Shown in pieces: positions 46,336 through 54,511 of a stretch of 64,000 bases of DNA. Origin of the DNA: Maridesulfovibrio zosterae DSM 11974 (GTDB lineage Bacteria; Desulfobacterota; Desulfovibrionia; Desulfovibrionales; Desulfovibrionaceae); the NCBI RefSeq assembly GCF_000425265.1, contig NZ_AUDC01000019.1, forward strand, positions 36,835-100,834. Direction: 5' to 3'. The notes below the pieces were generated by a model. That model was not told where the DNA came from. It saw nothing but the letters and a program-made list of their open reading frames with translations, and did no database searches. The translations under genes and the position numbers were made by a program. How positions within the stretch are numbered: the first letter of the stretch is position 1; each line of letters starts with the position of its first letter.

Positions 46336-46535
46336 TACTGTTCTCCATGCTTTGAAAGTTCGTTTATCATTTCTTTCAGTTGTTTGATTGTTTCCAGATG
46401 AGTTCGGGCCAGCCTTATTTCAGACGTTTCAGGATATGCCTTTGTTAGCTTTGCCAGTTCAGTCTTTAATTCAGGTGCGAACACAACCGAGCCAAGCATT
46501 ATGCTGATAATGAAAAGTGTGATGAATATTCGCAT
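46335..46535 (-). CDS. Small membrane or exported protein (operon gene 3)
   Basis: A 66-residue protein. An N-terminal hydrophobic segment (IFITLFIISIMLGSVVFA) precedes an amphipathic helix (residues 22-64), so it is a small anchored coiled-coil candidate. No family recognised. It starts 4 bases after gene 2. Confidence 0.55.
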   Translation of the reverse strand: MRIFITLFIISIMLGSVVFAPELKTELAKLTKAYPETSEIRLARTHLETIKQLKEMINELSKHGEQ

Positions 46536-46539
46536 GATA

Positions 46540-47523
46540 TTAATCCTTAGAGTTGAAATTGCGCAGGAAGTTTATGTCATCCTGTGTGTTAAAAAACTGG
46601 TCCATGTTGATTTCAGGAAGATCTGAAGTGCTGTCGGGTGCGATGAGCTCTTCTGTGCTGAAAAGCCCTTCTTGGATGTTGTTACTTTTCTGGAATATTC
46701 CGCCAAGTTGTTGCATTTGGGCGGGCAGCTTATTCAAAGCGCGCAGCTTTCTGGCGAATATATCGTGGCTGAGCATTTCGGCCTGGTTTTCCGCCTGTTG
46801 GGCTAGGGAGAGCTGAATGTCCTGCACTTCTTCTGCGGCAATCTGGATGGCTTGCTCCATCTGCCCGGTCTGCCTGCGTAATTTAGTCAGACGGGCCTTC
46901 ATGGCTACAGTGGCCCCGAGGTCTTTTTTCATTTTTGTAAGAAGTCTTTTCTGTGCCTTGTAAGTTCTGATGACTGTTCGAAGAGCCCTTTTCTGCTTGA
47001 AAGTTAGTTCTTCGGTTTTTACATCTGAAAGAGCCTGTTTTATCTGTACTAATCTTGTTTCTCTTGCCTTAAGTTGGGTGGCAGCAGCATTGATCTTTTT
47101 GTTGAGTGTGTTTGCGTAGTCGGCAAGTCCTGCTATACGGCTATCGAGTCCTCCGCCCATGTTATTAAATTTTGGGGAAAGTCTCTCTGGAAGGGTTACA
47201 ACCGAATCCAAGGCTTCACAGGTTGCAGCTAGGGAGTCCGCATATGATTTTTTGATTTTGGGAGAATCCGCACTGCTTTTATAGTTGTTTATGGCTTGCT
47301 CCAGATCATCGTATATTTTTCCAAGACTGTTGGAAGTAGTCCCGGTTACACTATTCATCTCTTGCATCATGTCGGAAATGGAATCTTTAACTTGTTTTGC
47401 TGCGTCTTCAGTTTTGATCGGGGCAGCCTTGAAGGTTCTGACTTCTGCTTCGGAAACAGCTGAAAGGGCTGGAGCTGTAAATATCAGCAGATAACTGGTA
47501 ATAATTAAGATTTTGAATTGCAT
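46540..47523 (-). CDS. Exported long coiled-coil protein (operon gene 2)
   Basis: A 327-residue protein. ATG 47523 is chosen because GGAGG lies 7 bases upstream and a clean signal peptide follows (ILIITSYLLIFTAPALSA). The mature part is mostly helical: AATQLKARETRLVQIKQALSDV and a basic coiled coil, residues 150-260, then an acidic Asn/Asp-rich tail. It could span the periplasm or form a rod driven by the ExbBD-like motor. That is inference. Confidence 0.65.
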   Translation of the reverse strand: MQFKILIITSYLLIFTAPALSAVSEAEVRTFKAAPIKTEDAAKQVKDSISDMMQEMNSVTGTTSNSLGKIYDDLEQAINNYKSSADSPKIKKSYADSLAATCEALDSVVTLPERLSPKFNNMGGGLDSRIAGLADYANTLNKKINAAATQLKARETRLVQIKQALSDVKTEELTFKQKRALRTVIRTYKAQKRLLTKMKKDLGATVAMKARLTKLRRQTGQMEQAIQIAAEEVQDIQLSLAQQAENQAEMLSHDIFARKLRALNKLPAQMQQLGGIFQKSNNIQEGLFSTEELIAPDSTSDLPEINMDQFFNTQDDINFLRNFNSKD

Positions 47524-47582
47524 TGGATGTCCTCCGGTTGTGGGTGATGCTTCAAAGTTCTCTTGTCCGTTTTGCCTGTTCC

Positions 47583-48179
47583 TCATCGAATGGCCTCCTT
47601 TGCAGTTGCGTTTTCAAAGTCCGCCTTAATTTTGTTGAACCATCCTTCAGCTTGTTCTGCTATTGCCGTAAAATTACCGGCTAATTTATCCGCTGCTTTT
47701 TCAAGTTGCTGGCGGTGGTATTCGTTCAGCGACAAATAGCCCGGCATGGTTGTGGCGGAAATGGGGTCGCCTTCTTCTGATGAGATTATTGAAAGCTTGC
47801 CTTTTCTAGCCTGTGCGTAGCAGCCTTCTTTGAGCAGTTTCGCAAAGGTTGGGTTGATCCCAACGCGACAGATGATTTCCCCCGATCCGCTTAAAGCGGT
47901 CTCCATTATTCTGCCGATGCTGAATCCTTTGAAATAGACGTTCCTGTCTTTGAAGTGGGGATTGCTTTTAAAAGAAATTTCGTACTGCTTTTCGTGGTAT
48001 TCTTCAGGTTCGCGCGGTTTATCCGCAGCATCTATTGCCCAGAACCGGACCGTGCTGTTGTGCTTATCGACTTGAAGAATATTTTTAAGATCCGGGATGT
48101 TTGAGTTCAGATGGAACATCACGAAAAGGGCCGTTACAGTTATCGCCAGAAGAACAAAGGTTTTTATAATGTTGAACAT
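47583..48179 (-). CDS. Membrane-anchored protein with a faint MCE-like segment (operon gene 1)
   Basis: A 198-residue protein with one N-terminal membrane helix (VLLAITVTALFVMFHL). Residues 75-130 read NVYFKGFSIGRIMETAL ... ICRVGINPTFAKLLKEGCYAQ, which resembles the xxxxGxxVGxV start of MCE domains; the match is weak. A C-terminal helix follows. AGGAGG lies 8 bases before the ATG. It leads the seven-gene operon. Confidence 0.55.
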   Translation of the reverse strand: MFNIIKTFVLLAITVTALFVMFHLNSNIPDLKNILQVDKHNSTVRFWAIDAADKPREPEEYHEKQYEISFKSNPHFKDRNVYFKGFSIGRIMETALSGSGEIICRVGINPTFAKLLKEGCYAQARKGKLSIISSEEGDPISATTMPGYLSLNEYHRQQLEKAADKLAGNFTAIAEQAEGWFNKIKADFENATAKEAIR

Positions 48180-48320
48180 AGGTGCCTCCTTAATATATGG
48201 TTTTGAGGAAATTATTTCAGAGTCTGAACAAGGAAAACAGCGGTGTAAAATTACAGGCTGATTGCGGGAAAAAGGATTCTTTCGGCGTTGGCCGGGATTT
48301 GATTTTGGAATGATTGGGGA

Positions 48321-48542
48321 AAGTTAATTTTTTGCTGATTGCAGTTTTGCGGGGGGTATTATTTTAATTCTATTCGACAGTTTTTGCATAACACGCTGAA
48401 AAATCAATAAAAATAATGGAGTGTGATTCTTGGCTTTGTTGTGCGTTTTGTGTGAACGGTAAGTTAATTGGTGCTACTTGAAATGAGTGAAAAATGGGGG
48501 TATATAAGTTACTAGTTTAATGGGGGATAAAAAATGGTACCC
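48321..48542 (+). promoter_or_regulatory. CRISPR leader 1
   Basis: AT-rich leader whose blocks GTTAATTTTTTGC, GATTGCAGTTTT, ACTTGAAATGAGTG, GGGGGTATATAAG and GGTACCC recur in order before array 2. It also holds the divergent promoter region of the ExbBD-like operon (48180-48320). Confidence 0.8.
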
Positions 48543-48923
48543 GTTGAATGATTCTGCGTAATGACAGCAGATTGAAACATTTAAACAGTCGAGTTGCAGT
48601 TCCAGGATCATGTTGAATGATTCTGCGTAATGACAGCAGATTGAAACAAAAGAAAAATACGCTTTTTCACGATGAACCTGTTGAATGATTCTGCGTAATG
48701 ACAGCAGATTGAAACGCTCCCCGGAAGGCCCTAGGGTGTTCTCCTTCTGGTTGAATGATTCTGCGTAATGACAGCAGATTGAAACCCTTCATTTTTAAGC
48801 CCTTCAAGATAATCTTCAGTTGAATGATTCTGCGTAATGACAGCAGATTGAAACACATTATATGCGGCAATATCCCCCATTTTTCCAGTTGAATGATTCT
48901 GCGTAATGACAGCAGATTGAAAC
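48543..48923 (+). CRISPR. CRISPR array 1: six 36-base repeats, five spacers
   Basis: Repeats start at 48543, 48612, 48680, 48750, 48819 and 48888; spacers are 33, 32, 34, 33 and 33 bases. The repeat begins GTTGAATGATTCTGC and ends CAGATTGAAAC. All six copies are identical as far as I can read. TCTGC and GCAGA within it form a 5-bp stem around GTAATGACA. The terminal GAAAC gives the type III crRNA 5' handle region on the plus strand. The minus-strand open frames over it are shadows. Confidence 0.98.
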
Positions 48924-48927
48924 AAAA

Positions 48928-48955
48928 AAATCCGCCTGAAAATTCAGGCGGATTT
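48928..48955 (+). terminator. Terminator after CRISPR array 1
   Basis: AAATCCGCCTGAA (48928-48940) and TTCAGGCGGATTT (48943-48955), followed by TTTT. It directly follows the last repeat. Confidence 0.9.
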
Positions 48956-48990
48956 TTTTGTACCTATTTTTTTAGCTGATCAAATCATAA

Positions 48991-49662
48991 TTATTTTTGC
49001 ATGTTTAAGGAATACCAATACTCATAGTTACCACCGGCAAAATGATACACATGGGTCAACATCCGGTTGGCCAAGAGTGAGCCTATATGTGCGTTGATTG
49101 TCACTGGTCCGCCATAGAAGAGATAGAGAACATCTGGGGATTGGTTTTCCAGTTCCTGATATTTGATTTCTAAATCAGATAAAATGTTGGGAACATCTTT
49201 TTGCGCTATATGACGACCTTTATCCCAGTTGTAGTGAAAAATCATTACGTCATCTAGATCATCAAGTGCCATTTGTTCTCTATTCGTTTCAAAAGAGTTG
49301 GATAGATTACTTTGGGGGAGGAGATCAATAATCAGGGCTGCCTTATGTTTACCATTATTTGTTTTTGCCATTTGCAGACTTCGTCTCATTCTGGCCCGGC
49401 GTCCATATATAAATTCGTATCCAGCAAATAAAAGCATTGCAGTAGAGAGTAGGCCTGTCATTGCACTTATATTTGATGCAACAGTAAAGAATTTTTCATT
49501 GTATATTCCTACCCAGACGATAAAAACCAATGTGTAAAAAGTTGCAATGCAGCAGCCAAATGTGATCAAGTCTCTCATGATGGATGGCCACCCAATAAAT
49601 GTTCTATAATGAGTCTTGATTGTGTTTGTTATTATGTCCTTAAATGAAGCGTAAGAGTTCAT
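48991..49662 (-). CDS. Two-TM protein with C-terminal SAVED/CARF-like sensor: predicted membrane effector
   Basis: A 223-residue protein. Two membrane helices lie at about residues 30-55 (LITFGCCIATFYTLVFIVWVG) and 66-84. The soluble C-terminus has KAALIIDLLPQ, then SPDVLYLFYGGPVTINAHIG ... VYHFAGG, the pattern of the last strands of SAVED/CARF Rossmann domains. The two-TM plus SAVED layout is that of cyclic-oligonucleotide-gated effectors. It sits behind csx3 and next to array 1, so it is the likely abortive effector of the Cas10 signal. The sensor domain is shorter than usual SAVED. Confidence 0.65.
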   Translation of the reverse strand: MNSYASFKDIITNTIKTHYRTFIGWPSIMRDLITFGCCIATFYTLVFIVWVGIYNEKFFTVASNISAMTGLLSTAMLLFAGYEFIYGRRARMRRSLQMAKTNNGKHKAALIIDLLPQSNLSNSFETNREQMALDDLDDVMIFHYNWDKGRHIAQKDVPNILSDLEIKYQELENQSPDVLYLFYGGPVTINAHIGSLLANRMLTHVYHFAGGNYEYWYSLNMQK

Positions 49663-49674
49663 GTTGTTCTCCTT

Positions 49675-49923
49675 CTATCTAGGATCATGGTTAAAAATTG
49701 GTACAATTCCAGTTACAGGAGAGTCATAAGCCAATGAACGCACAAATCCATGTAAATGATGTGCAATAGTAAGATACATCCAGACTGGTGCTCGACCTGT
49801 AAGAATTATATTATTGCCATTGCCAGCCAGTTTTCTTGCTATTTCACAATAATTATTTATTTCAGCAATTTTTGCCGTCTCCTCAAACATAGTTCCAAGA
49901 TCAATAGTAATCTTATCAGTCAT
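49675..49923 (-). CDS. csx3: Csx3/Crn3 ring-nuclease family protein
   Basis: An 82-residue protein. Its second half, NIILTGRAPVWMYLTIAHHLHGF and then SLAYDSPVTGIVPIFNHDPR, is the Csx3 core with the GR-x-P-x-W motif and the following His. Csx3 (Crn3) degrades cyclic tetra-adenylate and so turns off type III signalling. ATG 49923 has AAAGGG upstream; the longer frame lacks one. It is translated just before the membrane effector, a 12-base gap. Confidence 0.82.
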   Translation of the reverse strand: MTDKITIDLGTMFEETAKIAEINNYCEIARKLAGNGNNIILTGRAPVWMYLTIAHHLHGFVRSLAYDSPVTGIVPIFNHDPR

Positions 49924-50024
49924 TTTTTCCCTTTTGAAGATAGATTCATATGTTACAAATTTATGCACAAATTACTTGTCTTATTCAGTATGTTGAAGGT
50001 CATAGCTTCATGTAGGTATTTTGC

Positions 50025-50360
50025 CTACAGTTGAGTGTCTCGATAACTTCTCTGCCAATGATTCCATATTGCTCGGTGTTCGTATACAAGCCGGGCGTTT
50101 GATTTTTTGAAGTAAAGCTCTCTGCTGGTGCGAGACGACTTGTAGCAGGGGATTCTAGGCGAAACAAAGACTGCATCTACAGCGCAGGTGCAAAATTCAA
50201 TTCCAGCATCATATAATAGAATATCCAATTCCATGTGTTCAGTGTCTTCAGCTGAAACAATCATCAATGGCGCGGCAGTAATCCCGATGGCTTCAAGCCT
50301 TTCCAGTTGTCTTTTGTTATCTTTCCCCATGATAATTTCATATATTTTTTCTTCGCTCAT
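50025..50360 (-). CDS. Orphan 111-residue protein in the Csx3 block
   Basis: The product has a Rossmann-like first half (IGITAAPLMIVSAEDTEHMELDILLYDAGIEF) and a basic, aromatic second half (RELYFKKSNARLVYEHRAIWNHWQRSY). There is no membrane segment. I do not recognise it. GGAGG lies before the ATG, and it leads the minus-strand block of csx3 and the membrane effector, so it is probably a new accessory of this type III system. Confidence 0.6.
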   Translation of the reverse strand: MSEEKIYEIIMGKDNKRQLERLEAIGITAAPLMIVSAEDTEHMELDILLYDAGIEFCTCAVDAVFVSPRIPCYKSSRTSRELYFKKSNARLVYEHRAIWNHWQRSYRDTQL

Positions 50361-50800
50361 AATTTACCTCCGGTTAATAGGTTCTTGGGTTGAGTAGTTC
50401 CTATCTACAGGAGTATCCCTTTGTGCTCGGCAAATCATTTCATGTAATTTTACACGGATTCATTTTTATGAACTACCATGTAAATGTTCACGTATCTTTT
50501 TGCTAACTACTATGGACAATTTAATAAGCATTGTGGCAAGGAGGTTTGTAATACTTATAAAAGTAGAACTTTTATACATAGATAACGGAACTGCCAAGCT
50601 TGGGCGAATTGCTGCCTATTGCAACATGGTCCGTGTCTAGGCCGTAGCTGGAAAGGTCGTTCTTCTGACCAGCAGAGGGCTGACCTGGTTTTATCTGTCG
50701 GTTGGGCAAGAGCTGCTTGGAATGTTGATGAATTATCTACTCATCTTCGGTTACAGGCTATGTGGGGATGTCATTCATGATTCTTTTTAGGGGAGGTAAT
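50361..50800. other. 440-base divergent control region before cas10
   Basis: It contains a perfect 9-bp inverted repeat, TATAAAAGT (50556-50564)/ACTTTTATA (50568-50576), a candidate operator. AAGGAGG occurs at 50538-50544 with no convincing ORF behind it. Two overlapping frames stay open for about 45 codons near 50630-50760 but lack good starts. Confidence 0.45.
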
Positions 50801-52336
50801 GTGTTTCAATATAATTATTTGGTATTGGGTAAGGTTTTGCGTATCGGGGAATTTATCAATGCTGCCCCTAAATTGCGCTACATGGTCGGAGCAAGTCGCA
50901 TTGTAGGGTTGTTCAGCAAGGAGCTTGTAGAAGGTGCTTCTTGGCATATAGATCCGAAACATGAAATTTATCTTTCCACAGCCGGTGAATTTATAGTCGG
51001 ATTCGCTTCGGAAACCAGCGCGGACCGCTTTGCTCAACTGATGAACAGGTGCGGCAGTCAGTTTTTCGGTGCTGAGTATTTTCGTATCTCAGCTGTTTCC
51101 GGTGTAAGCTGCATTGAGGAGCTTCAAAATAGTTTTTTTGCCATGAAAACAGGATCGGTAGCTTTCTCTGCGGAACCTTCACTACAGCACATGAAAAAAT
51201 GCGTTGTCTGTGATGCATGGGGTGTACCAGAGAAAAGGACGTATAGTGATAATTCTATAGAGTTGCAGTGCTCCCGGTGTGCTGCAAAAATGAAAGCCCG
51301 CTGCGAGGAAGATCTGGTTTTGGACATTGATGGACTGCGGATAATTTTTAGTAAGGATATTAATGTTCAAAGTTCGGCGGAAGTATTGCGTATTCCCTAT
51401 CCTGAATATTCCCATCAACTGGAGAATGAAAGCTCATTTACTGATATTGGTGATAGCTGCCGGACCCGGAAAAAGCATATTGCCCTTATTTATGCGGACG
51501 GCAACTCTATGGGACGTCTTTTTTCCAACCATGAAACATATGAATCCTACAAAGAGCTTTCCGATAAGGTTGAACAATATAACGATAAAGCCGTTGATGC
51601 TGCTTTTAATGCGGTCGACCCTGATGATAATAAGGGCATTTTGCTGTTTAAGGGCGGGGATGACCTCATGGCCGTGGTTCCCGCTGACGAGGCCATGGAG
51701 TTTACTGAAAAATATATGACTGAACTAACCAAAGAAGGGACTCCGTTTGCGAACGGTGTTTCCGTGGGTGTTGTATATTCTCCTGCCAAAATTCCGGTAA
51801 CCCACCTTTTTCGGACAGTTAACCAACTCCTCAAAAGTGCCAAATTTAAAGCGTGGCGGGATCGTGAAAGCGGGACGATCCTTCCTTCCGAAGTTTCCAC
51901 TGTGGATTTTTCAGTGGGATCTGTCTTCGGGCCGCTGGAAGAACTGCCGGAGCGCAGTATTACTGGCGAGAAGGATGAGCTGTCAATACCTACTGCCCGA
52001 CCTTATTCATATGTTGAATTCAAAAAATTGAAGTTCGCAGTTGATGCAATCAGGAAAAGTTCCATAGGCAACTCCAAGATCAATAGGCTGCGTAAGATTT
52101 TTTCTGAGAACAATACCCCTGAAAAGATAAAAAGCGCGCTTGCTGGTTTTATGGAGCGTGAATGGGAGCTGCATAAAACAGTTGCGGCTGACCTTAGCCC
52201 GAATCGAGTTCTGAAAAAGGAAAAAGCTGACCGTGTTCTGAGTGACGGTTATGACTCAGAAGCAGTTACCAGGTTTTGGCCGGGCGATATGACGCAATTA
52301 AGTCCTTATGTTTATGTGGAGGAAGGCAATGAATAG
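50801..52336 (+). CDS. cas10: Cas10 (type III), cyclase-competent, no HD domain
   Basis: A 511-residue protein from GTG 50801, chosen because GGGGAGG lies upstream; GTG 50762, ATG 50768 and ATG 50777 are alternatives. The first palm domain has MVGASRIVGLF. A zinc ribbon follows at Cys134, Cys137, Cys157 and Cys160. The second palm domain has YADGNSMG (Asp233) and GGDD at 285-288, the cyclic-oligoadenylate synthase site. There is no N-terminal HD nuclease, so target ssDNA cleavage is not expected. It is much shorter than typical Cmr2/Csm1. First gene of the effector operon. Confidence 0.92.
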   Translation: MFQYNYLVLGKVLRIGEFINAAPKLRYMVGASRIVGLFSKELVEGASWHIDPKHEIYLSTAGEFIVGFASETSADRFAQLMNRCGSQFFGAEYFRISAVSGVSCIEELQNSFFAMKTGSVAFSAEPSLQHMKKCVVCDAWGVPEKRTYSDNSIELQCSRCAAKMKARCEEDLVLDIDGLRIIFSKDINVQSSAEVLRIPYPEYSHQLENESSFTDIGDSCRTRKKHIALIYADGNSMGRLFSNHETYESYKELSDKVEQYNDKAVDAAFNAVDPDDNKGILLFKGGDDLMAVVPADEAMEFTEKYMTELTKEGTPFANGVSVGVVYSPAKIPVTHLFRTVNQLLKSAKFKAWRDRESGTILPSEVSTVDFSVGSVFGPLEELPERSITGEKDELSIPTARPYSYVEFKKLKFAVDAIRKSSIGNSKINRLRKIFSENNTPEKIKSALAGFMEREWELHKTVAADLSPNRVLKKEKADRVLSDGYDSEAVTRFWPGDMTQLSPYVYVEEGNE

Positions 52337-53042
52337 TCGAAAATATGAACGGTGTGAACTCAGGGTCGATTTTGATTCGCAGTTCGCCGTAACCAGCGGT
52401 TGGTCCGATGTATCTTACAAGGATCAGCAGGTTCTCAAAGATGATAATAATTTGCCTATTATTCCGAAATCAACGCTGATCGGTATGTTTCGGGATTCTT
52501 TACTGGAATTATTGCGCTTTTCTCTTTTTAGTGAAGAACGGAACAAGGTTTGCGGTGCACAGTATCCCGATGAAAAAATGGGGCAGGATCTTTGCGCGAT
52601 GCTTGATAAGACTGACGATGAAACATGTTTGGTCTGCCGTTTATGCGGTTCCCATTGGGATGAACGTGGGCATGCTTGGGAAGATTTGCAGCTCGTGGCG
52701 GAAACTGTGCTGGAGAAAGGTAACTGCTCTTCTGAAAAAGGACTAATATTATACTCTGATTACTCCACAACACAAGTGAGCCATGAAACAGGTGCGGCTT
52801 TGGATAAAAGTCTGCGCAGCCACGAAGAGAGTGCAGGGGTAAGCTTCAGTGGTGGATTGAAGTTTGAATTTCCCTTGAATGAAAGAGAAGCTCGATTTCT
52901 GGCTATGTCTTTTATGAATTTGAAATCCATCGGTTCAGATAAGTCTTCGGGGTTGGGTCGTTGCCATGTCAGTGGAACTCTTTTTGATACGGGCAACAAT
53001 CCGTATCCGTTTACCAAAATAGCCGGAGGTAACAATGGATAA
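52329..53042 (+). CDS. csm3: Cas7-group RAMP, Csm3-like
   Basis: A 237-residue RAMP. ATG 52329 has GGAGGAAGG upstream and overlaps the cas10 stop. It shows the Csm3-type order: an Asp-bearing loop (YKDQQVLKDDNN), then LPIIPKSTLIGMFRDSL (thumb helix), a Cys cluster CLVCRLCG, and the G-rich loop GSDKSSGLGRC. It is expected to line the crRNA backbone and, if the Asp is positioned as in Csm3, cut target RNA. Confidence 0.82.
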   Translation: MNSRKYERCELRVDFDSQFAVTSGWSDVSYKDQQVLKDDNNLPIIPKSTLIGMFRDSLLELLRFSLFSEERNKVCGAQYPDEKMGQDLCAMLDKTDDETCLVCRLCGSHWDERGHAWEDLQLVAETVLEKGNCSSEKGLILYSDYSTTQVSHETGAALDKSLRSHEESAGVSFSGGLKFEFPLNEREARFLAMSFMNLKSIGSDKSSGLGRCHVSGTLFDTGNNPYPFTKIAGGNNG

Positions 53043-54120
53043 ATATTTTTTACCCATCAAAGCTGAGATTACTGGCGACTTTGCCCCCGGCGGAACTACC
53101 AGACAGAACCATTCTACAGCTACCCAGTATTTAAGCGGAAGGAGTATGCGTGGGGCCTTTGCTTCAATCTGGCCTCGTGGGGAGCTTGGAAACGATGAGT
53201 TTCTTAACAAGTTCTGCCGGGGGGATATCTGGTTTTCAGGTCTGTTTCCGCTGGAGGAGCGTGTTAACAGGTATCCTTACCGTACCCCTCTTTCCGCATA
53301 CACATGCAAGTACGGAGGGTTGAAGCACGGCATATATGATCTCTGCGATGATAGCAGCCAGGCTTCCAATTGTTGTAGTGTCTGCAAAGCTGAGTTGAGC
53401 CGGGTTAGCAGCCCCTTTCTGCTGCGCATGGACGATGGAAATATAGTTCCTTTCAGTTTAAAGCAGGAAGTGCGCATCAATAATAATATTGCGAACAGGG
53501 CCAAGAGAACCCTGAAAGATGGCGTTTTCTCCACTGATATAATTAAAAAAAATCAACATATGATCGGTTGGTTGTATGGGGAAAAAGCGCAACTCAATGA
53601 GTTTGTGGGAAAAATAAGCACAGCTCCCGACAACAGTTTCAATCTTTCTTTCGGGCGAAGAAAAAAAGCAGGCAGTCCGCTTAAGTGTAATTTTGATGAA
53701 TTAATTGCTTTTGCAGCGACAAATACACATCTGAAGGTACAAAGGAGGATTGTGGTTATGCTCCAGACTCCAGCGATCTTTCTAGATAAGTGGTTCAATC
53801 CTTGTTTCCCGGATAAAAGTTTCTTTTTTTCTGATTCGGTCTCGGATTTGGTTGAAATGAATCTGGAAAAGACTTTTACCGCATCATGCGAGATTAATGG
53901 CTGGTCGGGTGTGCATGGCCTGCCTTGCGCGCCGATGAAATCTTTTGATTCTGGTTCGGTTTTTTCTTTTGAAATCAAGACCGAAGACCCAGATGAAATT
54001 GAAAGCATTTCTGATGATGTTTTTAGGATTTACGACGAAGGTATCGGGGAAATGCGCAATGTTGGTTTCGGCAGGGTGGAAATAGCCTACCCGACAACTG
54101 ATGGGGGAGCAGATGTATAG
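53035..54120 (+). CDS. csx10: Csx10-like Cas5-group RAMP
   Basis: A 361-residue protein. The N-terminus has TRQNHSTATQYLSGRSMRGAFASIW, a zinc-type cluster CCSVC lies mid-protein, and the C-terminal G-rich loop is EGIGEMRNVGFGRVEI, as in Csx10. Csx10 serves as the Cas5-like subunit that holds the crRNA 5' handle and is the marker of subtype III-D. It overlaps its neighbours by 8 bases at each end. Confidence 0.75.
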   Translation: MDKYFLPIKAEITGDFAPGGTTRQNHSTATQYLSGRSMRGAFASIWPRGELGNDEFLNKFCRGDIWFSGLFPLEERVNRYPYRTPLSAYTCKYGGLKHGIYDLCDDSSQASNCCSVCKAELSRVSSPFLLRMDDGNIVPFSLKQEVRINNNIANRAKRTLKDGVFSTDIIKKNQHMIGWLYGEKAQLNEFVGKISTAPDNSFNLSFGRRKKAGSPLKCNFDELIAFAATNTHLKVQRRIVVMLQTPAIFLDKWFNPCFPDKSFFFSDSVSDLVEMNLEKTFTASCEINGWSGVHGLPCAPMKSFDSGSVFSFEIKTEDPDEIESISDDVFRIYDEGIGEMRNVGFGRVEIAYPTTDGGADV

Positions 54121-54511
54121 CGAGGAAATAAGGGAAGAACTGGCAAAGATATTTCAAAACGAACAGGATAGACGGGTCGGATACGCATACATTGCTGAGC
54201 TTGGAGTCTGTATAAATTTTAAAGAAGTCGAAGCTCATCTCGCTAAGAGAGTGGAAGATTCCGCAGGCAAATCAGACGGACGAGGAAATCCGATTAGACT
54301 GCATGGCTTCTCTACAGAATTGAAGAAGATTTGGGATGAAGGCAAGAATGTTCCGCATACTGAATTTGAAAATAAATTCGTAGAGTTGTTTAAAGAAGAT
54401 ATTCCACAAGAGATGAAAGAGCAGGTCGCATTCTCCATTTTTATGAAAACCTTAAAAGAGGAAATGGCGGAGCTCGCCGGAGTTGCAGGGGAGGAAGCTG
54501 ATGCAGAATGA
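54113..54511 (+). CDS. Small helical subunit (Cas11-like)
   Basis: A 132-residue, mostly helical, acidic protein (MYSEEIREELAKIFQNEQDRR, then EMKEQVAFSIFMKTLKEEMAEL). ATG 54113 has GGGGGAG 5 bases upstream and overlaps csx10. Size, helicity and position between RAMP genes point to the small subunit of the complex, although sequence alone does not prove it. Confidence 0.65.
   Translation: MYSEEIREELAKIFQNEQDRRVGYAYIAELGVCINFKEVEAHLAKRVEDSAGKSDGRGNPIRLHGFSTELKKIWDEGKNVPHTEFENKFVELFKEDIPQEMKEQVAFSIFMKTLKEEMAELAGVAGEEADAE

Noticed and set aside
44263..48179. Assignment of the ExbBD-like operon to Zorya.
   Set aside because: No helicase or ZorC/ZorD-type protein, no OmpA domain in the ExbD-like protein and no long ZorA tail.
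48667..48925. Minus-strand open frames of repeated QSAVITQNHST segments.
   Set aside because: They are translations of CRISPR repeats, not genes.
50630..50777. Two overlapping open frames before cas10 as a small gene.
   Set aside because: Both are about 45-50 codons, neither has a start with a ribosome site, and one is interrupted by TAG.
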